Of a stretch of 64,000 nucleotides of DNA, positions 50,891-60,221 are shown piece by piece; the first letter of the stretch is position 1; each line of letters opens with the position of its first letter. Where the stretch lies: assembly GCF_016859125.1 (NCBI RefSeq), contig NZ_CP069338.1, positions 6,139,501-6,203,500 on the forward strand. Direction: 5' to 3'. A program made the position numbers and the translations under genes. Source of the stretch: Archangium violaceum. GTDB taxonomy: Bacteria > Myxococcota > Myxococcia > Myxococcales > Myxococcaceae. The notes below the pieces were generated by a model that saw nothing but the letters and a program-made list of their open reading frames with translations, did no database searches and was not told where the DNA came from.

Positions 50891-52606
50891 TCAGGGTTGA
50901 ACGCGCAGGGCGGCAGCGGGGTCGAGCTGGGCGAGACGACGATAACGGATCCAAAAATCTCCTACCAGACCATCTGGTGAATCTTTTCCGGCGAGGACAC
51001 AGGTGAGGAACCCCTCGAGACATGCGGCGGCGAGCGCGGGCTCCCAGGAGTCCAGCGCTTGCGCGGTGCACTCGGCATCGAGCGCTTCGTAGAGCGCGCG
51101 GGCCGTGGTGAGCTGTCCTGCTTGGACGCACATACGTGCCAGGTGCAGCCGCGCGACGAAGCGCGCGCGGGCCGTGCTGGCCGAGGCGAGACGCGCCTGG
51201 TGTTGCGCGAGCGTTTCCCCCTCGGCGGACGCGTCCTGCGCGGGGGTGTCGAGCTCTCGGGGAAGGGGCGCTGGGATGATGATGTTCCGGGGCGCGGCGG
51301 TGGGCTTCGCGAGCACCTCGCGCTGCAGCCATTCCTTGGTGGCCGCGTCCGCCATGGGCGTGCCATCCGCCGCCACCAGGTCCACCACCGCGGGCATGCG
51401 CTTGAGCAGACTGCTCAGCTCCAGCAGCAATGCCTCACGTGCGGACGCATGGGTGGGGCCAAGCGATGTCAGGGCATGCGCGCTGAAACGCTGCAAATCC
51501 AGCACGAAGCGATGCTGGGTCATGGCGGACTCTGCTTCGTCGAGCAGCTCCGCCCAGCGTGAATGGTTTGTCAGGGTTTCCAACTTGGTGCGCAGCGGCG
51601 CGGGCAGCGGCGGGAGGGATGTCCTGCCATTGGCGCCGGTGGGAGGAGGCTGTGAGATGTGCAGCCACAATCCGGTGCGCAGCAGTCTGTAGGCGAGCGG
51701 GTCGGCTGGATTGGCCCGGCGCAGCACCCCGGAGGCGGAAGCCAGCGACGAGCCGATGTTGCGCAGGAAGTCCGCGGCGGCCTCCGCGCTGGTGAGCTCA
51801 CCGGTGGGGGCGGAGGGGAGCTGCGCGGCCAGGGCCGCCACCGCGGCGGAGGGCGCGGCGGGGGCCGGCGTGGGCGCCGCGGGAGCGGGTGGAGGAGCGG
51901 GCGTGGGTGGAGGCGTGACGGCGGGGGCGGGGGTGGTACCCGTCGTCGCCGGGCTCTCCGCGGGGGCCGCCGGCGTGGAAGGGGCGGTGGGTGGGACGGG
52001 CGCCTGCGCGGGAGCGGCCGTCGTGGGCGCCGCGGCCTGCTGGGGCATGCTCGCGCGCAGCCGCTCGAGGCTCGTGAGGATCGGTCCGAGCGCCGGGCCC
52101 TGTGAGGCGAGGCGCGTGCGCGTCACCTCGGCGAGCTTCGACACTGCGGAGGACAGGGCTTCCACCACCGCGGGCGAGGTGCTCTCGGCCTGCACGGTGG
52201 GGAGCACGTGCTTCATGCGCTCCACGTACCAGGACAGCGCGAGCCCGCGGCTGCGCAGGCGCGAGGCCTCCGGGAAGAGTCCCTGCCAGTAGCGCTCGGT
52301 GAGCTCCGCCAGCAGCGTCGCCCCGGTGATGGCGCCGGGCAGGCCCTCGGTCATGTACAGCCCGAAGGCGAAGTAGGAGGCCAGCCACAGGTCCTTGGTG
52401 GTCGTCTGCAGCAGCTCCCCGGCGTTGCGGACGACCTCGTCCCAGCGTACGGCGTCTCCCGTGGGGGACTCGAGCTTGGCCACCTCGGCGAAGATGTTGT
52501 CGTAGGTGGGGTGATGCTTGGACGGGGCTCCGCAGGGAGCCTCGTCGGAGATGGGCTGGAGCCACGTGTTGGCGCGCTCGCGGAAGATGTCGTTGGAGGG
52601 CGTCAT
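50891..52606 (-). CDS. tssA: TssA, T6SS assembly protein
   Basis: 571 residues. An ImpA_N domain in the first 130 residues (NTWLQPISDEAPCGAPSKHH; VRNAGELLQTTTKDLWLASY) is followed by a low-complexity Ala/Pro linker of about 80 residues (190-270) and a C-terminal VasJ-like domain (LLRTGLWLHISQPPPTGANG; RFVLDLQRFSAHALTSLGPT). TssA caps or primes tube/sheath growth. ATG 52606 is chosen because AAGGAG lies 8 bases ahead; a GTG at 52636 would overlap tagF. It starts 13 bases after the tagF stop. Confidence 0.9.
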   Translation of the reverse strand: MTPSNDIFRERANTWLQPISDEAPCGAPSKHHPTYDNIFAEVAKLESPTGDAVRWDEVVRNAGELLQTTTKDLWLASYFAFGLYMTEGLPGAITGATLLAELTERYWQGLFPEASRLRSRGLALSWYVERMKHVLPTVQAESTSPAVVEALSSAVSKLAEVTRTRLASQGPALGPILTSLERLRASMPQQAAAPTTAAPAQAPVPPTAPSTPAAPAESPATTGTTPAPAVTPPPTPAPPPAPAAPTPAPAAPSAAVAALAAQLPSAPTGELTSAEAAADFLRNIGSSLASASGVLRRANPADPLAYRLLRTGLWLHISQPPPTGANGRTSLPPLPAPLRTKLETLTNHSRWAELLDEAESAMTQHRFVLDLQRFSAHALTSLGPTHASAREALLLELSSLLKRMPAVVDLVAADGTPMADAATKEWLQREVLAKPTAAPRNIIIPAPLPRELDTPAQDASAEGETLAQHQARLASASTARARFVARLHLARMCVQAGQLTTARALYEALDAECTAQALDSWEPALAAACLEGFLTCVLAGKDSPDGLVGDFWIRYRRLAQLDPAAALRVQP

Positions 52607-52619
52607 GAGGGGCGCTCCT

Positions 52620-53549
52620 TCATCGCGCGAGGGCACGCAGGAGCTGCTCGAGCGTGCTGTTGGAGGAATCGATGACCTGGCGCTGCGAGGCGGACAGCGC
52701 CTGCTTCGCCTGCGCCATCGCGGCGGGCTTCTCGGTGCGCAGGGGCCAGAGGTTGCTCCCCGAGCGCGTGGGTTGGGCCAGGTGCAGCAGGAGGGTAGGG
52801 GGCGCGGCGCCCAGGCAGAGCAGGAGCCGCGGCTGCTGCCCGTCGGACCAGAAGAAGGACGGAGGCAGGGATGACCAGCGCAGCAGCCGCGTGGCGAGCT
52901 CCAGCCAGGTGACGGGCCCCATGTGCGGGGGATAGGGACAGTCCAGCATCACGCCGGCCAGCCCCTGCTCGCGGTGGCGCTCTCCCGCGCAGGCCGTGAG
53001 GAAGGTGTGCAGCGCGTAGTAGCGCCCCTCGGGAGCCTGGTTTCCATTGACGTGCTGGAGCAGCTCCGCGCAGCGCTTCTCGGAGAGCAGTGCCTCCCGG
53101 AGTCGCTCGGCCACCCGGATGTCACCGGGCCGCACGGTGGGCAGCTTCGCCGTGCGCTCCTGCAGCTTCGGCACGTCGAGCGAGCCGGCCTCCCGCAGCA
53201 GCTCCACGCTGGCCCGGAGGAAGGGCTGATAGGTCTCCGGCAGCAGCGCGTAGCGTCCGACCACGTCCGAGGCGGGCAACTCCTGGAAGATGGCCAGCGG
53301 AAAGGCACGCCCCACACTGTCCGCGCTCGGCGCCAGCACGCCCACCAACACCGAGCTCTCGCCGGGTGCGGTGAAGACGAAGCTGGCGTGAGCCGTGGGC
53401 AGTGCGCTCCGAGCCCCGTGCAGCCGGCCGGTGCTCTCCTCCATCCAGCGGAAGAGGTACCGGGCCAGGGGGCTGGCCGCGTTGTGCCGGACGAACTCCG
53501 CGTGGCGCGGAGCCTTGCCCAGCAGCCCGATGTGAGGCGCCTGCGTCAT
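52620..53549 (-). CDS. tagF: TagF, T6SS-associated regulator
   Basis: 309 residues of the TagF family (type VI secretion-associated, ImpM). The N-terminus HIGLLGKAPRHAEFVRHNAA, then RWMEESTGRLHGARSALPTA, with FTAPGESSVLVGVLAPSADS and VGRAFPLAIFQELPA, is diagnostic. TagF is a post-translational repressor of T6SS assembly in other bacteria, often with a PppA phosphatase domain; here no phosphatase domain, PpkA kinase or Fha gene is present, so the usual threonine-phosphorylation pathway is missing from this cluster. It is two bases after the tssM stop. Confidence 0.88.
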   Translation of the reverse strand: MTQAPHIGLLGKAPRHAEFVRHNAASPLARYLFRWMEESTGRLHGARSALPTAHASFVFTAPGESSVLVGVLAPSADSVGRAFPLAIFQELPASDVVGRYALLPETYQPFLRASVELLREAGSLDVPKLQERTAKLPTVRPGDIRVAERLREALLSEKRCAELLQHVNGNQAPEGRYYALHTFLTACAGERHREQGLAGVMLDCPYPPHMGPVTWLELATRLLRWSSLPPSFFWSDGQQPRLLLCLGAAPPTLLLHLAQPTRSGSNLWPLRTEKPAAMAQAKQALSASQRQVIDSSNSTLEQLLRALAR

Positions 53550-53551
53550 CC

Positions 53552-56500
53552 TCAAGGAGCTCCGTTGGTGCTCACCATCTCGATGCAACCCTTGCCACCC
53601 CGGGCGATGCCGTTCGGGGGCGTCAGGCCCGGATCCCGGAAGATCTGCAGCAGTCGAGAGGTGTTGTTGCCAGACAGACCGAAGAACGGGTTGGCGGTGC
53701 GCTCGGGGCGGAAGTCGATGGCGACGAGCGCCCCGTTCATGTCCTCGATCTCCCAGACGGCGGTGAAGAAGCGGCCGTCTCCGCTGGGCTCGATGCGCTT
53801 CACGCGCTCGAGCAGGCGGAACAGGCCCCACTCGCCGGGCTCATCGATGTCCGCGGTGGCACCGGAGGCGTTCTCCACGTGGATGTGCGCGCCCAGCTTT
53901 CCGGCCTGGCCGGGCCAGCTCATCGGCTTCCAGATGTTGTCCGGACCGTTGCGGTACATCTCGTCGGTGCCGTCGATCGTCAGGGTGATGGCGGAGATCT
54001 CGGACGGCGAGGTGTCCGGCGACGTGCCCGCGCGCACGCGCACCTGGAAGCGGACGAGCGGATCCACGGTGTCACCCGGGAAGAGGGTGATGGCCAGGTT
54101 GTTGGACTTCTCCAGGAAGGTGAGCAGGTCCTCGCGGTACATGTCGCGCGTGTTGAGGTTGGCGAACGTCCACTTGCGGCCGGAGGTGACGACCTCGTCG
54201 GCCAGGTTCTGCTGGATGAACTTGCGCAGCGTGCCTCCCGAGGGCCGCAGGAACTCCGAGAGCTCCGCCAGGGGGGCGTCCTGCATCGACTCGCGCACGA
54301 ACGGATAGCGGTTGGCCATGAGCTGGGCGAAGGGCTTGGTGACGGCCTCGCACCAATCGTTGCTCTTGGTCTGCGCCACGCCGGCGAAGACGATGGAGCG
54401 CATGTCCTGGAAGGGCGGCAGCAGCAGCTTCTCCAGGATGGGTCCGCCGCTCTCGTACTTCTTGACGAGCATGGCCACGCTCTCGCGCGTGGTCTTGATC
54501 TTCTCGAGCAGGGCGCCGGACTCCGAGGGCTTCTCCTTCACGCCCAGCAGGGAGATGAGCACCAACGCGAGCTGGTCCTGGTAGAAGTCGAGCGCCGTCA
54601 GCTTCTCCTCGCCGTCCTCGGAGCGCGACTCCTCGGTGGTGAACTTGATGAGGGTGGCGAACTCCTTCTCCACGTCGCGGGGCCCGAGCGTGTACTCACC
54701 CGTGGACGCATTCGGGTCGATGAGCCTCGGCTCGTCCTTCTTCTCGTTGGAGAAGACCTGCTCGAGGGCCCTGCGGGCCGCGCTCTTCTCCTCCTGCTTC
54801 GGCGTGCGTACCAATTGCACGTTGTAGGAGAGCGCCCGGAACAGCTTGCCGAAGGCGGGCGGCTTGCCACGCGTGAGGCTCTCGAGCAGCGCCTGCATCT
54901 GGTCCACGTTATCCGGCGGCCGGACGGTGATGGACTGGAGGAAGTCCTTCCACTCCTGGATGTACTGTTGGTAGTAGCGCGTGCGCAGCTCGGCGCGGGA
55001 CTGCTCCTCGTCTTCCTTGGCGTCCCGGTCCAGCACCCAGGCTTCCTTGTTCTTGAAGGCGGACTCCAGCCGCGAGCGCACCACCTGATCCCACGCGACC
55101 TTGGTGAAGGCACCGCGGACGCGCTTGGTGGCGCGCATGGCGGGCACGGCGCCGACGATGTCATCCAGCGTCTGGTCCGGGTACTCGCGGCTCACGTCGG
55201 AGACGATGCGATCCATCTCCAGCGTGGTCACGGGGACGCGGTTGAGCGCTCTGCGCGTGGCACGCACGATGTTGTTGTTGCGCGCGAAGGCGAGCTGCTC
55301 CGGCTCCGCCGCCAGCATCTGGATGTACGTGCGGGCGTGGCGGGTGATGGCCTGCTGCAGGTTGGCCTCTCCGCCCGAGCCCTTCACGTGGGTCCAGTGA
55401 CGGACCATCTGGTCCACCAGCCAGTCCTGGTGGGCGTCGTCGAGCGCCGGCTCACGCGGCGTGTGCGGCCAGGTAATGAGCAGGTACATCTTCAGCGCAT
55501 CGAAGTGGCGCGCGTAGTCATCGGAGCCGGGCTTCCAGTCCGGCGAGTCCTGGTTCTGCGCGAACAGGTTGAGGTTCTGCTCGATGCGCTCGTACTGGTT
55601 GCCGAGCAGCACCCGGCGCAGGGCGGTGTTGTAGAAGGACTGCGCCAGCGGGAAGAGCTTGTCACCCTCGTACAGACCGAAGCGCAACCAGAAGGGGGCT
55701 CCCTCCGTCTTGTGCTTCGTCAACTCCTGGAGCTGGGCCTGCAGCGGGGTCAGGTCCGTGATGCGCGAGAGGTCGTCCCGGTCATCCAGACGCACGGCGG
55801 TGATGGCATCGCGCACGTCGCGCGCCAACGTCCGGTTCTGGAAGTAGGAGATGATGGGGAGCACCAGCAGCAGGGCCGCGGCGGTGAAGTAGGTGGCCGT
55901 GAGTATCAGCTGACGGCGGCGGTAGCGCTGCTCCTCGATGGAGCTGCGGGCGGCCATCTCCTGGTCCTGGAACATCACCTTGGTGAAGATGTCCCACAGG
56001 AAGTAGCTGCGGCCCTCCGCGCTCGGCTCGGGCTGCGGACGCGAGTCCCCGAAGAGCTCCCCCGAGGAGCCCGACAGCCGCTCCATCGGCTTGACCTCCT
56101 GGGTTCCGCTGGTGAAGTACAACCCGCGCATCACCGGCGTGTCCTGGTACACGTTGTCCAGGAAGAGCGGCTGGACGAACTCGGCCAGGTTCTTGCGCAG
56201 CTCGGCGAAGCGCTGCGGGAACTGGTAGATGTTCTCGCGCGCCTCCAGCCGGCGCTCCTGGCCCAGCCGCTTGACCGTGCGCTGCTCCAGCACGTTCACC
56301 AGCTCGTCGAAGCGCTCCAGCAGCAGGTCCGTGGACGCCTCCGCCTGGGCGCCCATGGGCACGGTGAAGCCCCAGATCTGCCCGCGCTCGGAGCGCGTCA
56401 GGTCCGCGTACATCTCCGTGAAGCCGGGGAGGAGATCACACTTGGTGACCATCAGGTACACGGGCACCAGCGTGCGCAGACGCGAGGTGATCTCATCCAG

Positions 56501-57181
56501 GCGCTCGCGGATGCTCTGCCCCAGCTCGCCGGCGACCTGGGGATCCACCCCCATCAGCTCGCTGACGCTCACCGCCACGATGAGGCCGTTGATGGGCCGC
56601 TTCGGGCGGTACTTCGTCAGCGTGTCGAGGAAGGCGAACCACTCGGGCTTGTCGTCCTCGCTGCTCACGTAGCGGCCGGCGGTGTCGAGGATGACGGCTT
56701 CGTTCGTGAGCCACCAATCGCAGTTGCGCGTGCCGCCCACACCTCGTACGCCGCCACCCTTGGCGGAGAGGTAGGGGAACTTCAGACCCGAGTTGCGCAG
56801 CGCGGTGCTCTTGCCCGCGCCCGGCGGTCCGACGATGAGGTACCAGGGCAGCACCGCGAGCGCATCCTTGCGGCCCCGCGACAGCTTGGAGGTCTTGAGC
56901 GCCTCCACCGCCTTGGAGAACTCGGCCTGCATGGCCTTGATCTCCGGCTGCAGGTCCGGCCGGACCGTCTTGACCTGCTCCTCGGCCTGCGCCTCCAGCG
57001 CGCCCTCGAGCTTCTTGGCCGCCTTGCGCGACTTGATCTTCCCGACGATCCACTTGCAGAGCGCGAACAGCAGGAACACGCCCGCGGTGATGAGCCCCGT
57101 GAGGATCGGCGGAGCTCCCAGCATGGCGACCGCGCCCCAGGCCAGTCCCACCAGGAACGTGATGACGAGTGCCCAGATCAT
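53552..57181 (-). CDS. tssM: TssM (IcmF-like), T6SS membrane-complex protein
   Basis: 1209 residues. The N-terminal membrane helices (IWALVITFLVGLAWGAVAML; ILTGLITAGVFLLFALCKWI) lead to a cytoplasmic P-loop NTPase with GPPGAGKSTALRNS (near residue 125), a third helix (LTATYFTAAALLLVLPIISY, around 440) and a large periplasmic part that ends with the TssM beta-sandwich (GEWGLFRLLERVKRIEPSGD; FFTAVWEIEDMNG). TssJ, TssL and TssM build the trans-envelope channel. Normal length. Starts with ATG 57181, overlapping tssL by 4 bases. Confidence 0.93.
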   Translation of the reverse strand: MIWALVITFLVGLAWGAVAMLGAPPILTGLITAGVFLLFALCKWIVGKIKSRKAAKKLEGALEAQAEEQVKTVRPDLQPEIKAMQAEFSKAVEALKTSKLSRGRKDALAVLPWYLIVGPPGAGKSTALRNSGLKFPYLSAKGGGVRGVGGTRNCDWWLTNEAVILDTAGRYVSSEDDKPEWFAFLDTLTKYRPKRPINGLIVAVSVSELMGVDPQVAGELGQSIRERLDEITSRLRTLVPVYLMVTKCDLLPGFTEMYADLTRSERGQIWGFTVPMGAQAEASTDLLLERFDELVNVLEQRTVKRLGQERRLEARENIYQFPQRFAELRKNLAEFVQPLFLDNVYQDTPVMRGLYFTSGTQEVKPMERLSGSSGELFGDSRPQPEPSAEGRSYFLWDIFTKVMFQDQEMAARSSIEEQRYRRRQLILTATYFTAAALLLVLPIISYFQNRTLARDVRDAITAVRLDDRDDLSRITDLTPLQAQLQELTKHKTEGAPFWLRFGLYEGDKLFPLAQSFYNTALRRVLLGNQYERIEQNLNLFAQNQDSPDWKPGSDDYARHFDALKMYLLITWPHTPREPALDDAHQDWLVDQMVRHWTHVKGSGGEANLQQAITRHARTYIQMLAAEPEQLAFARNNNIVRATRRALNRVPVTTLEMDRIVSDVSREYPDQTLDDIVGAVPAMRATKRVRGAFTKVAWDQVVRSRLESAFKNKEAWVLDRDAKEDEEQSRAELRTRYYQQYIQEWKDFLQSITVRPPDNVDQMQALLESLTRGKPPAFGKLFRALSYNVQLVRTPKQEEKSAARRALEQVFSNEKKDEPRLIDPNASTGEYTLGPRDVEKEFATLIKFTTEESRSEDGEEKLTALDFYQDQLALVLISLLGVKEKPSESGALLEKIKTTRESVAMLVKKYESGGPILEKLLLPPFQDMRSIVFAGVAQTKSNDWCEAVTKPFAQLMANRYPFVRESMQDAPLAELSEFLRPSGGTLRKFIQQNLADEVVTSGRKWTFANLNTRDMYREDLLTFLEKSNNLAITLFPGDTVDPLVRFQVRVRAGTSPDTSPSEISAITLTIDGTDEMYRNGPDNIWKPMSWPGQAGKLGAHIHVENASGATADIDEPGEWGLFRLLERVKRIEPSGDGRFFTAVWEIEDMNGALVAIDFRPERTANPFFGLSGNNTSRLLQIFRDPGLTPPNGIARGGKGCIEMVSTNGAP

Positions 57182-57870
57182 CGCGTCTCTCCCGTGTGGG
57201 TGGCCATGTGGAGCTTGATCTCGTTCAGGAAGGTGTCGACGGCGCCATCCAGGCTGACCACCAGCCCGCCATAGACGAGCACGGCGAGCGCCAGCGCCCC
57301 GAGCGAGATGATCATCGGGGACAGCCTGCGCTTGCCGGCGAGCATCGACTCGGAGGGCCGCTCACCGTGTGGCGACAGCACGTCGAAGTCGAAGGGTTTG
57401 GCTCGCTCCAGGTCCTTCTGGACCGAGTCGATGAGCGTCATCAGCTCCAGCTCGCCGCCGCGGATGCGGTAGCGGCCCTGGAAGCCGAAGAGCATGCACA
57501 GGTAGTAGACCTGCAGCACCTCGGCGCGGTGTGGATCCTTCCGGATGGCCTGCAAGCGGTGGAAGAAGCCGTCACCGGCGACGTTCTCGTTGAAGTACTG
57601 GAGCTGCAGCAGGTTGGTCATCCAGAACGAGCGGTAGGGCTCGGGCCGGGTGAGCGCGACCTCGTCGAGCAGGGCGACCAGGGCATAGGCCATGTCCTGG
57701 GCGTCCTGGTGGCTGAAACCCAGCACGGCCGCGCGCCGCAGCATCTCGTCCACGACGCCGCGCAGGCGGTGATGCAGCACCTCGGGAGGGGGAACCGCGG
57801 CGGCATCCGAGTTGCGGATGCGGATCGCCGCGTCGAAGCAGTCCTTGGTGGCTTCGGTGACTCGTTGCAT
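57178..57870 (-). CDS. tssL: TssL (DotU-like), T6SS inner-membrane protein
   Basis: 230 residues of the short TssL/DotU type: a helical cytoplasmic domain (MAYALVALLDEVALTRPEPY; FNENVAGDGFFHRLQAIRKD; LQVYYLCMLFGFQGRYRIRG) with a single C-terminal anchor (MIISLGALALAVLVYGGLVV, residues 190-212) and a short periplasmic tail. Unlike many TssL proteins it has no peptidoglycan-binding OmpA domain, so that role must be supplied by another protein. Starts with ATG 57870, 12 bases after the tssK stop. Confidence 0.92.
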   Translation of the reverse strand: MQRVTEATKDCFDAAIRIRNSDAAAVPPPEVLHHRLRGVVDEMLRRAAVLGFSHQDAQDMAYALVALLDEVALTRPEPYRSFWMTNLLQLQYFNENVAGDGFFHRLQAIRKDPHRAEVLQVYYLCMLFGFQGRYRIRGGELELMTLIDSVQKDLERAKPFDFDVLSPHGERPSESMLAGKRRLSPMIISLGALALAVLVYGGLVVSLDGAVDTFLNEIKLHMATHTGETR

Positions 57871-57882
57871 GGCGTTCGGTCG

Positions 57883-59250
57883 TCAGCGGCTGGCGGTGGG
57901 GACGGCGAGCAGCTCCACCGTCGTCTGTGCGGCGTCGAAGGGGTGCGGCAGGTAGAGCGCGAGCGTTCGATCCCTCATCGCGTTCTTCCAGTAGCCGTCC
58001 GAGGTGAAGAGGGTGAAGTAGAGGACCCCCGGCTGGATGGGCACCTCGGGCGGGGGGCGGTAGTTGACCTGGATGGGGACACCGGGCGAGGTGGCCTGCA
58101 CCAGGTTCTGGATGTCGCCCCAGCTGGCCAGCTTGGCGAGCTTGGGCAACTGCTCCGCCACCGTGCGCTCCGGCAGCTCGCTGCGCACGGAGAGGAAGAA
58201 CTGGCCACAACGATCCAGCCGCTCGTCCTCGAGCTTCCCGCGGTAGAGCCGGTCGTCGCCGGACTGCAGCTGCACCGTGAGGCACTGCTCGAGCGCCACG
58301 GAGCGCATCAGCGACTGGAGGCGGCGGAACAGCTCCTCGAAGGTGACGCGCAGCTGGATGAACTGGAAGGGCGGCAGCGTGGTGGGATCCGCGTCCGCGG
58401 CGAAGGTGCACAGCTGTCCCGCGCACTGGCTGAGCGCCAGGTAGAGCGCGTGCGGCCGCATGTTGCCCGCGTCGATGGCGTGCTGGAGCAGCGGGATGAT
58501 GCCGTTGAGGGCGCTGAGCTCCAGGAAGAGCGTCACGTCCGAGGCGGTGAACTCGAGCGCGGACGCGTCCCGGTGCCGGCGCCGCGAGGCGAGCTGGCGC
58601 TGCTTGGCCACGATGAGCCGCAGCAGCGTGCGCAGCTCGCTCATGATGTAGGGCGAGGCGTCGATGCGCAGCGCGGGCGGGATGTAGTTCTCGACGAGCG
58701 TCAGGCTGCCGGAGCGATCGCGCGACAGCTCGGCGATCTTGATGGCGTCGTAGTCCTCGCGCGGCTCGGTGCCGAAGAGCAGCTTGACGTTGCGCTGCGC
58801 GAAGGCCACCGGGACGATGGAGGTGGACGCGGTCAGGTCGTTCACCGGCCGGTTGGTCGGGGTGAAGCGGGGGTTGCCGCCGATCCGATCTCCACCACCA
58901 TAGCTCTCCACGCCGCTGCGCTCGCGCGGAACGCCGAGGTAGACGTCCAGCACCTGCTGCGCTGGCGGGAAGACGCCCTCCGTGGGGCGGGCCGGCGGGG
59001 CCTCGGGATCGCCACTGTGGAAGCCGATGGGCATTCCGTCGGGAAGGACGCCGTTGAAGTGGCGCAGCTGCACGCGGCCGGCGCGCAGGGCCTCCATGTC
59101 GAACTCCAGGGAGTAGACGCCCCAGGGATAGGGCTCCACCGCCCCCAGCCGGAGGTCCAGCAGGTTCTCATGATAGAGGTCGAGCTGCTGCATGTGGTGG
59201 GGACTCATGAACATCCCCTCCGACCAGACAACGCGCTGCGCGTTCTTCAT
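57883..59250 (-). CDS. tssK: TssK, T6SS baseplate-membrane adaptor
   Basis: 455 residues of the TssK (VasE/ImpJ) family: VVWSEGMFMSPHHMQQLDLY and HENLLDLRLGAVEPYPWGVY near the start, RHFNGVLPDGMPIGFHS, SPYIMSELRTLLRLIVAKQR, and the C-terminal PPPEVPIQPGVLYFTLFTSD with GYWKN. TssK links the baseplate to the TssJLM complex. Start ATG 59250 overlaps the tssJ end by 4 bases (coupled translation). Confidence 0.93.
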   Translation of the reverse strand: MKNAQRVVWSEGMFMSPHHMQQLDLYHENLLDLRLGAVEPYPWGVYSLEFDMEALRAGRVQLRHFNGVLPDGMPIGFHSGDPEAPPARPTEGVFPPAQQVLDVYLGVPRERSGVESYGGGDRIGGNPRFTPTNRPVNDLTASTSIVPVAFAQRNVKLLFGTEPREDYDAIKIAELSRDRSGSLTLVENYIPPALRIDASPYIMSELRTLLRLIVAKQRQLASRRRHRDASALEFTASDVTLFLELSALNGIIPLLQHAIDAGNMRPHALYLALSQCAGQLCTFAADADPTTLPPFQFIQLRVTFEELFRRLQSLMRSVALEQCLTVQLQSGDDRLYRGKLEDERLDRCGQFFLSVRSELPERTVAEQLPKLAKLASWGDIQNLVQATSPGVPIQVNYRPPPEVPIQPGVLYFTLFTSDGYWKNAMRDRTLALYLPHPFDAAQTTVELLAVPTASR

Positions 59251-59903
59251 GCACTCCTCTTGGGATGCGATGGCACCTCGGCCTCGTCGGACTGAGCGGC
59301 GGGAGCCGGCTCCGTCAGCGTGGCCTGGGGGCGAAGAATGTCGATCTGATAGCCCTGGAGCCGGTAGCGAAGCCGCACATCCCAGGGCTTGGGCTCGCCC
59401 TGGTCTCCCGCGGGCCTCTCGACGCACAGGGGCGGAGGCACGGGATCCAGTGCGCTGACGGTCCGCCACGAGTAGCCGAGCGGCTGGCGGAAGTGGCCCA
59501 TGGTCAGGATGAAGCGGGCCTTGGGATCCCGCTGGATCCACCGCTGGAGTTTCTGGCCCGGGGCGACGGTGAACTCGGCCACCTGGAGCAGGTCCTCTCC
59601 GAGGTACTCCTTGGGGCGGTTCCAGAGGTCGCGGAAGCCCGCGCGCTCCAGCTTCGCGCTGTCCTTGAGCTGGATGACCTGCACCACGGTGGGCAGCGAG
59701 CGTCCGCGCGGATCAGGATTCACCTGATCGGAGACATCCAGGACGACCTGCATGGGAGGAGGGGTCTCGCACGGCGTGGGCCCCACGCGCTTCGCACACG
59801 AGGTACCGGTGGCTGCCGCGAGCAGGAGAGTGAGCAGAACCCTTTTGTCTCGACTACCGGAACGGACGCATGCCTTGGGGCATGCCTGTGGCTGTGCCTT
59901 CAC
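59247..59903 (-). CDS. tssJ: TssJ, T6SS outer-membrane lipoprotein
   Basis: 218 residues from GTG 59903. A signal with Lys/Arg start and hydrophobic run (KRVLLTLLLAAATGTSC) sets the lipidation cysteine near residue 33, although the lipobox is weak (GTSC). The body has the TssJ two-sheet pattern (MQVVLDVSDQVNPDPRGRSL; LPTVVQVIQLKDSAKLERAG then FRDLW; LQVAEFTVAPGQKLQRWIQR). It is anchored in the outer membrane and binds TssM. First gene of the operon. A GTG at 59918 is another candidate start. A 318-base gap to the divergent OmpA gene holds the operon promoter. Confidence 0.85.
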   Translation of the reverse strand: MKAQPQACPKACVRSGSRDKRVLLTLLLAAATGTSCAKRVGPTPCETPPPMQVVLDVSDQVNPDPRGRSLPTVVQVIQLKDSAKLERAGFRDLWNRPKEYLGEDLLQVAEFTVAPGQKLQRWIQRDPKARFILTMGHFRQPLGYSWRTVSALDPVPPPLCVERPAGDQGEPKPWDVRLRYRLQGYQIDILRPQATLTEPAPAAQSDEAEVPSHPKRSA

Positions 59904-60221
59904 GAGTCCTCGTCTCACGTGCGGTGTTTCCCCCCTCCACAGGTCTGATGGACGGCGTGAAACCTGCCAGAGTGTACGAAAGGCTGCAAGTCCAGGGACC
60001 GTGTTCACTCTGAACGGAACGGGTTCTTGAGTGATGGGGGCAGGTATGTAGCGGCACGTGCGGACGTGTTGACGCGTTCGGGGCATGTGCCTCTCTCGGG
60101 CGCATCGGGCCGGAGCGCATTTCTGGCCGGATCACTGCTAGAGTGCAGCAGCTTGTTGACCGGTAGATCTACGCTGTGGCGCGCTGGTGCCGCGCCTCGA
60201 CACACCCGAAGCGGGGGAGCC
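59904..60221. promoter_or_regulatory. Divergent promoter region tssJ / OmpA-like gene
   Basis: 318 bases without coding content. It must carry the T6SS operon promoter (leftward) and that of the OmpA-type gene (rightward). A TTGACC-like -35 candidate is present at about 60155-60160 for the right-hand gene, but no convincing -10 or sigma-54 site (GG-N10-GC) could be assigned by eye. GGGGGAG just before ATG 60222 is a strong ribosome site. Confidence 0.45.

Noticed and set aside
53402-57274. Very long open frame on the plus strand (about 1290 codons) opposite tssM
   Set aside because: Residue content is that of an antisense shadow of a high-GC gene, with no domain or start site, while tssM is complete on the other strand. 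The same applies to frames opposite tssK/tssL (57,169-59,295), clpV (42,382-44,007) and the OmpA gene (60,138-62,387).
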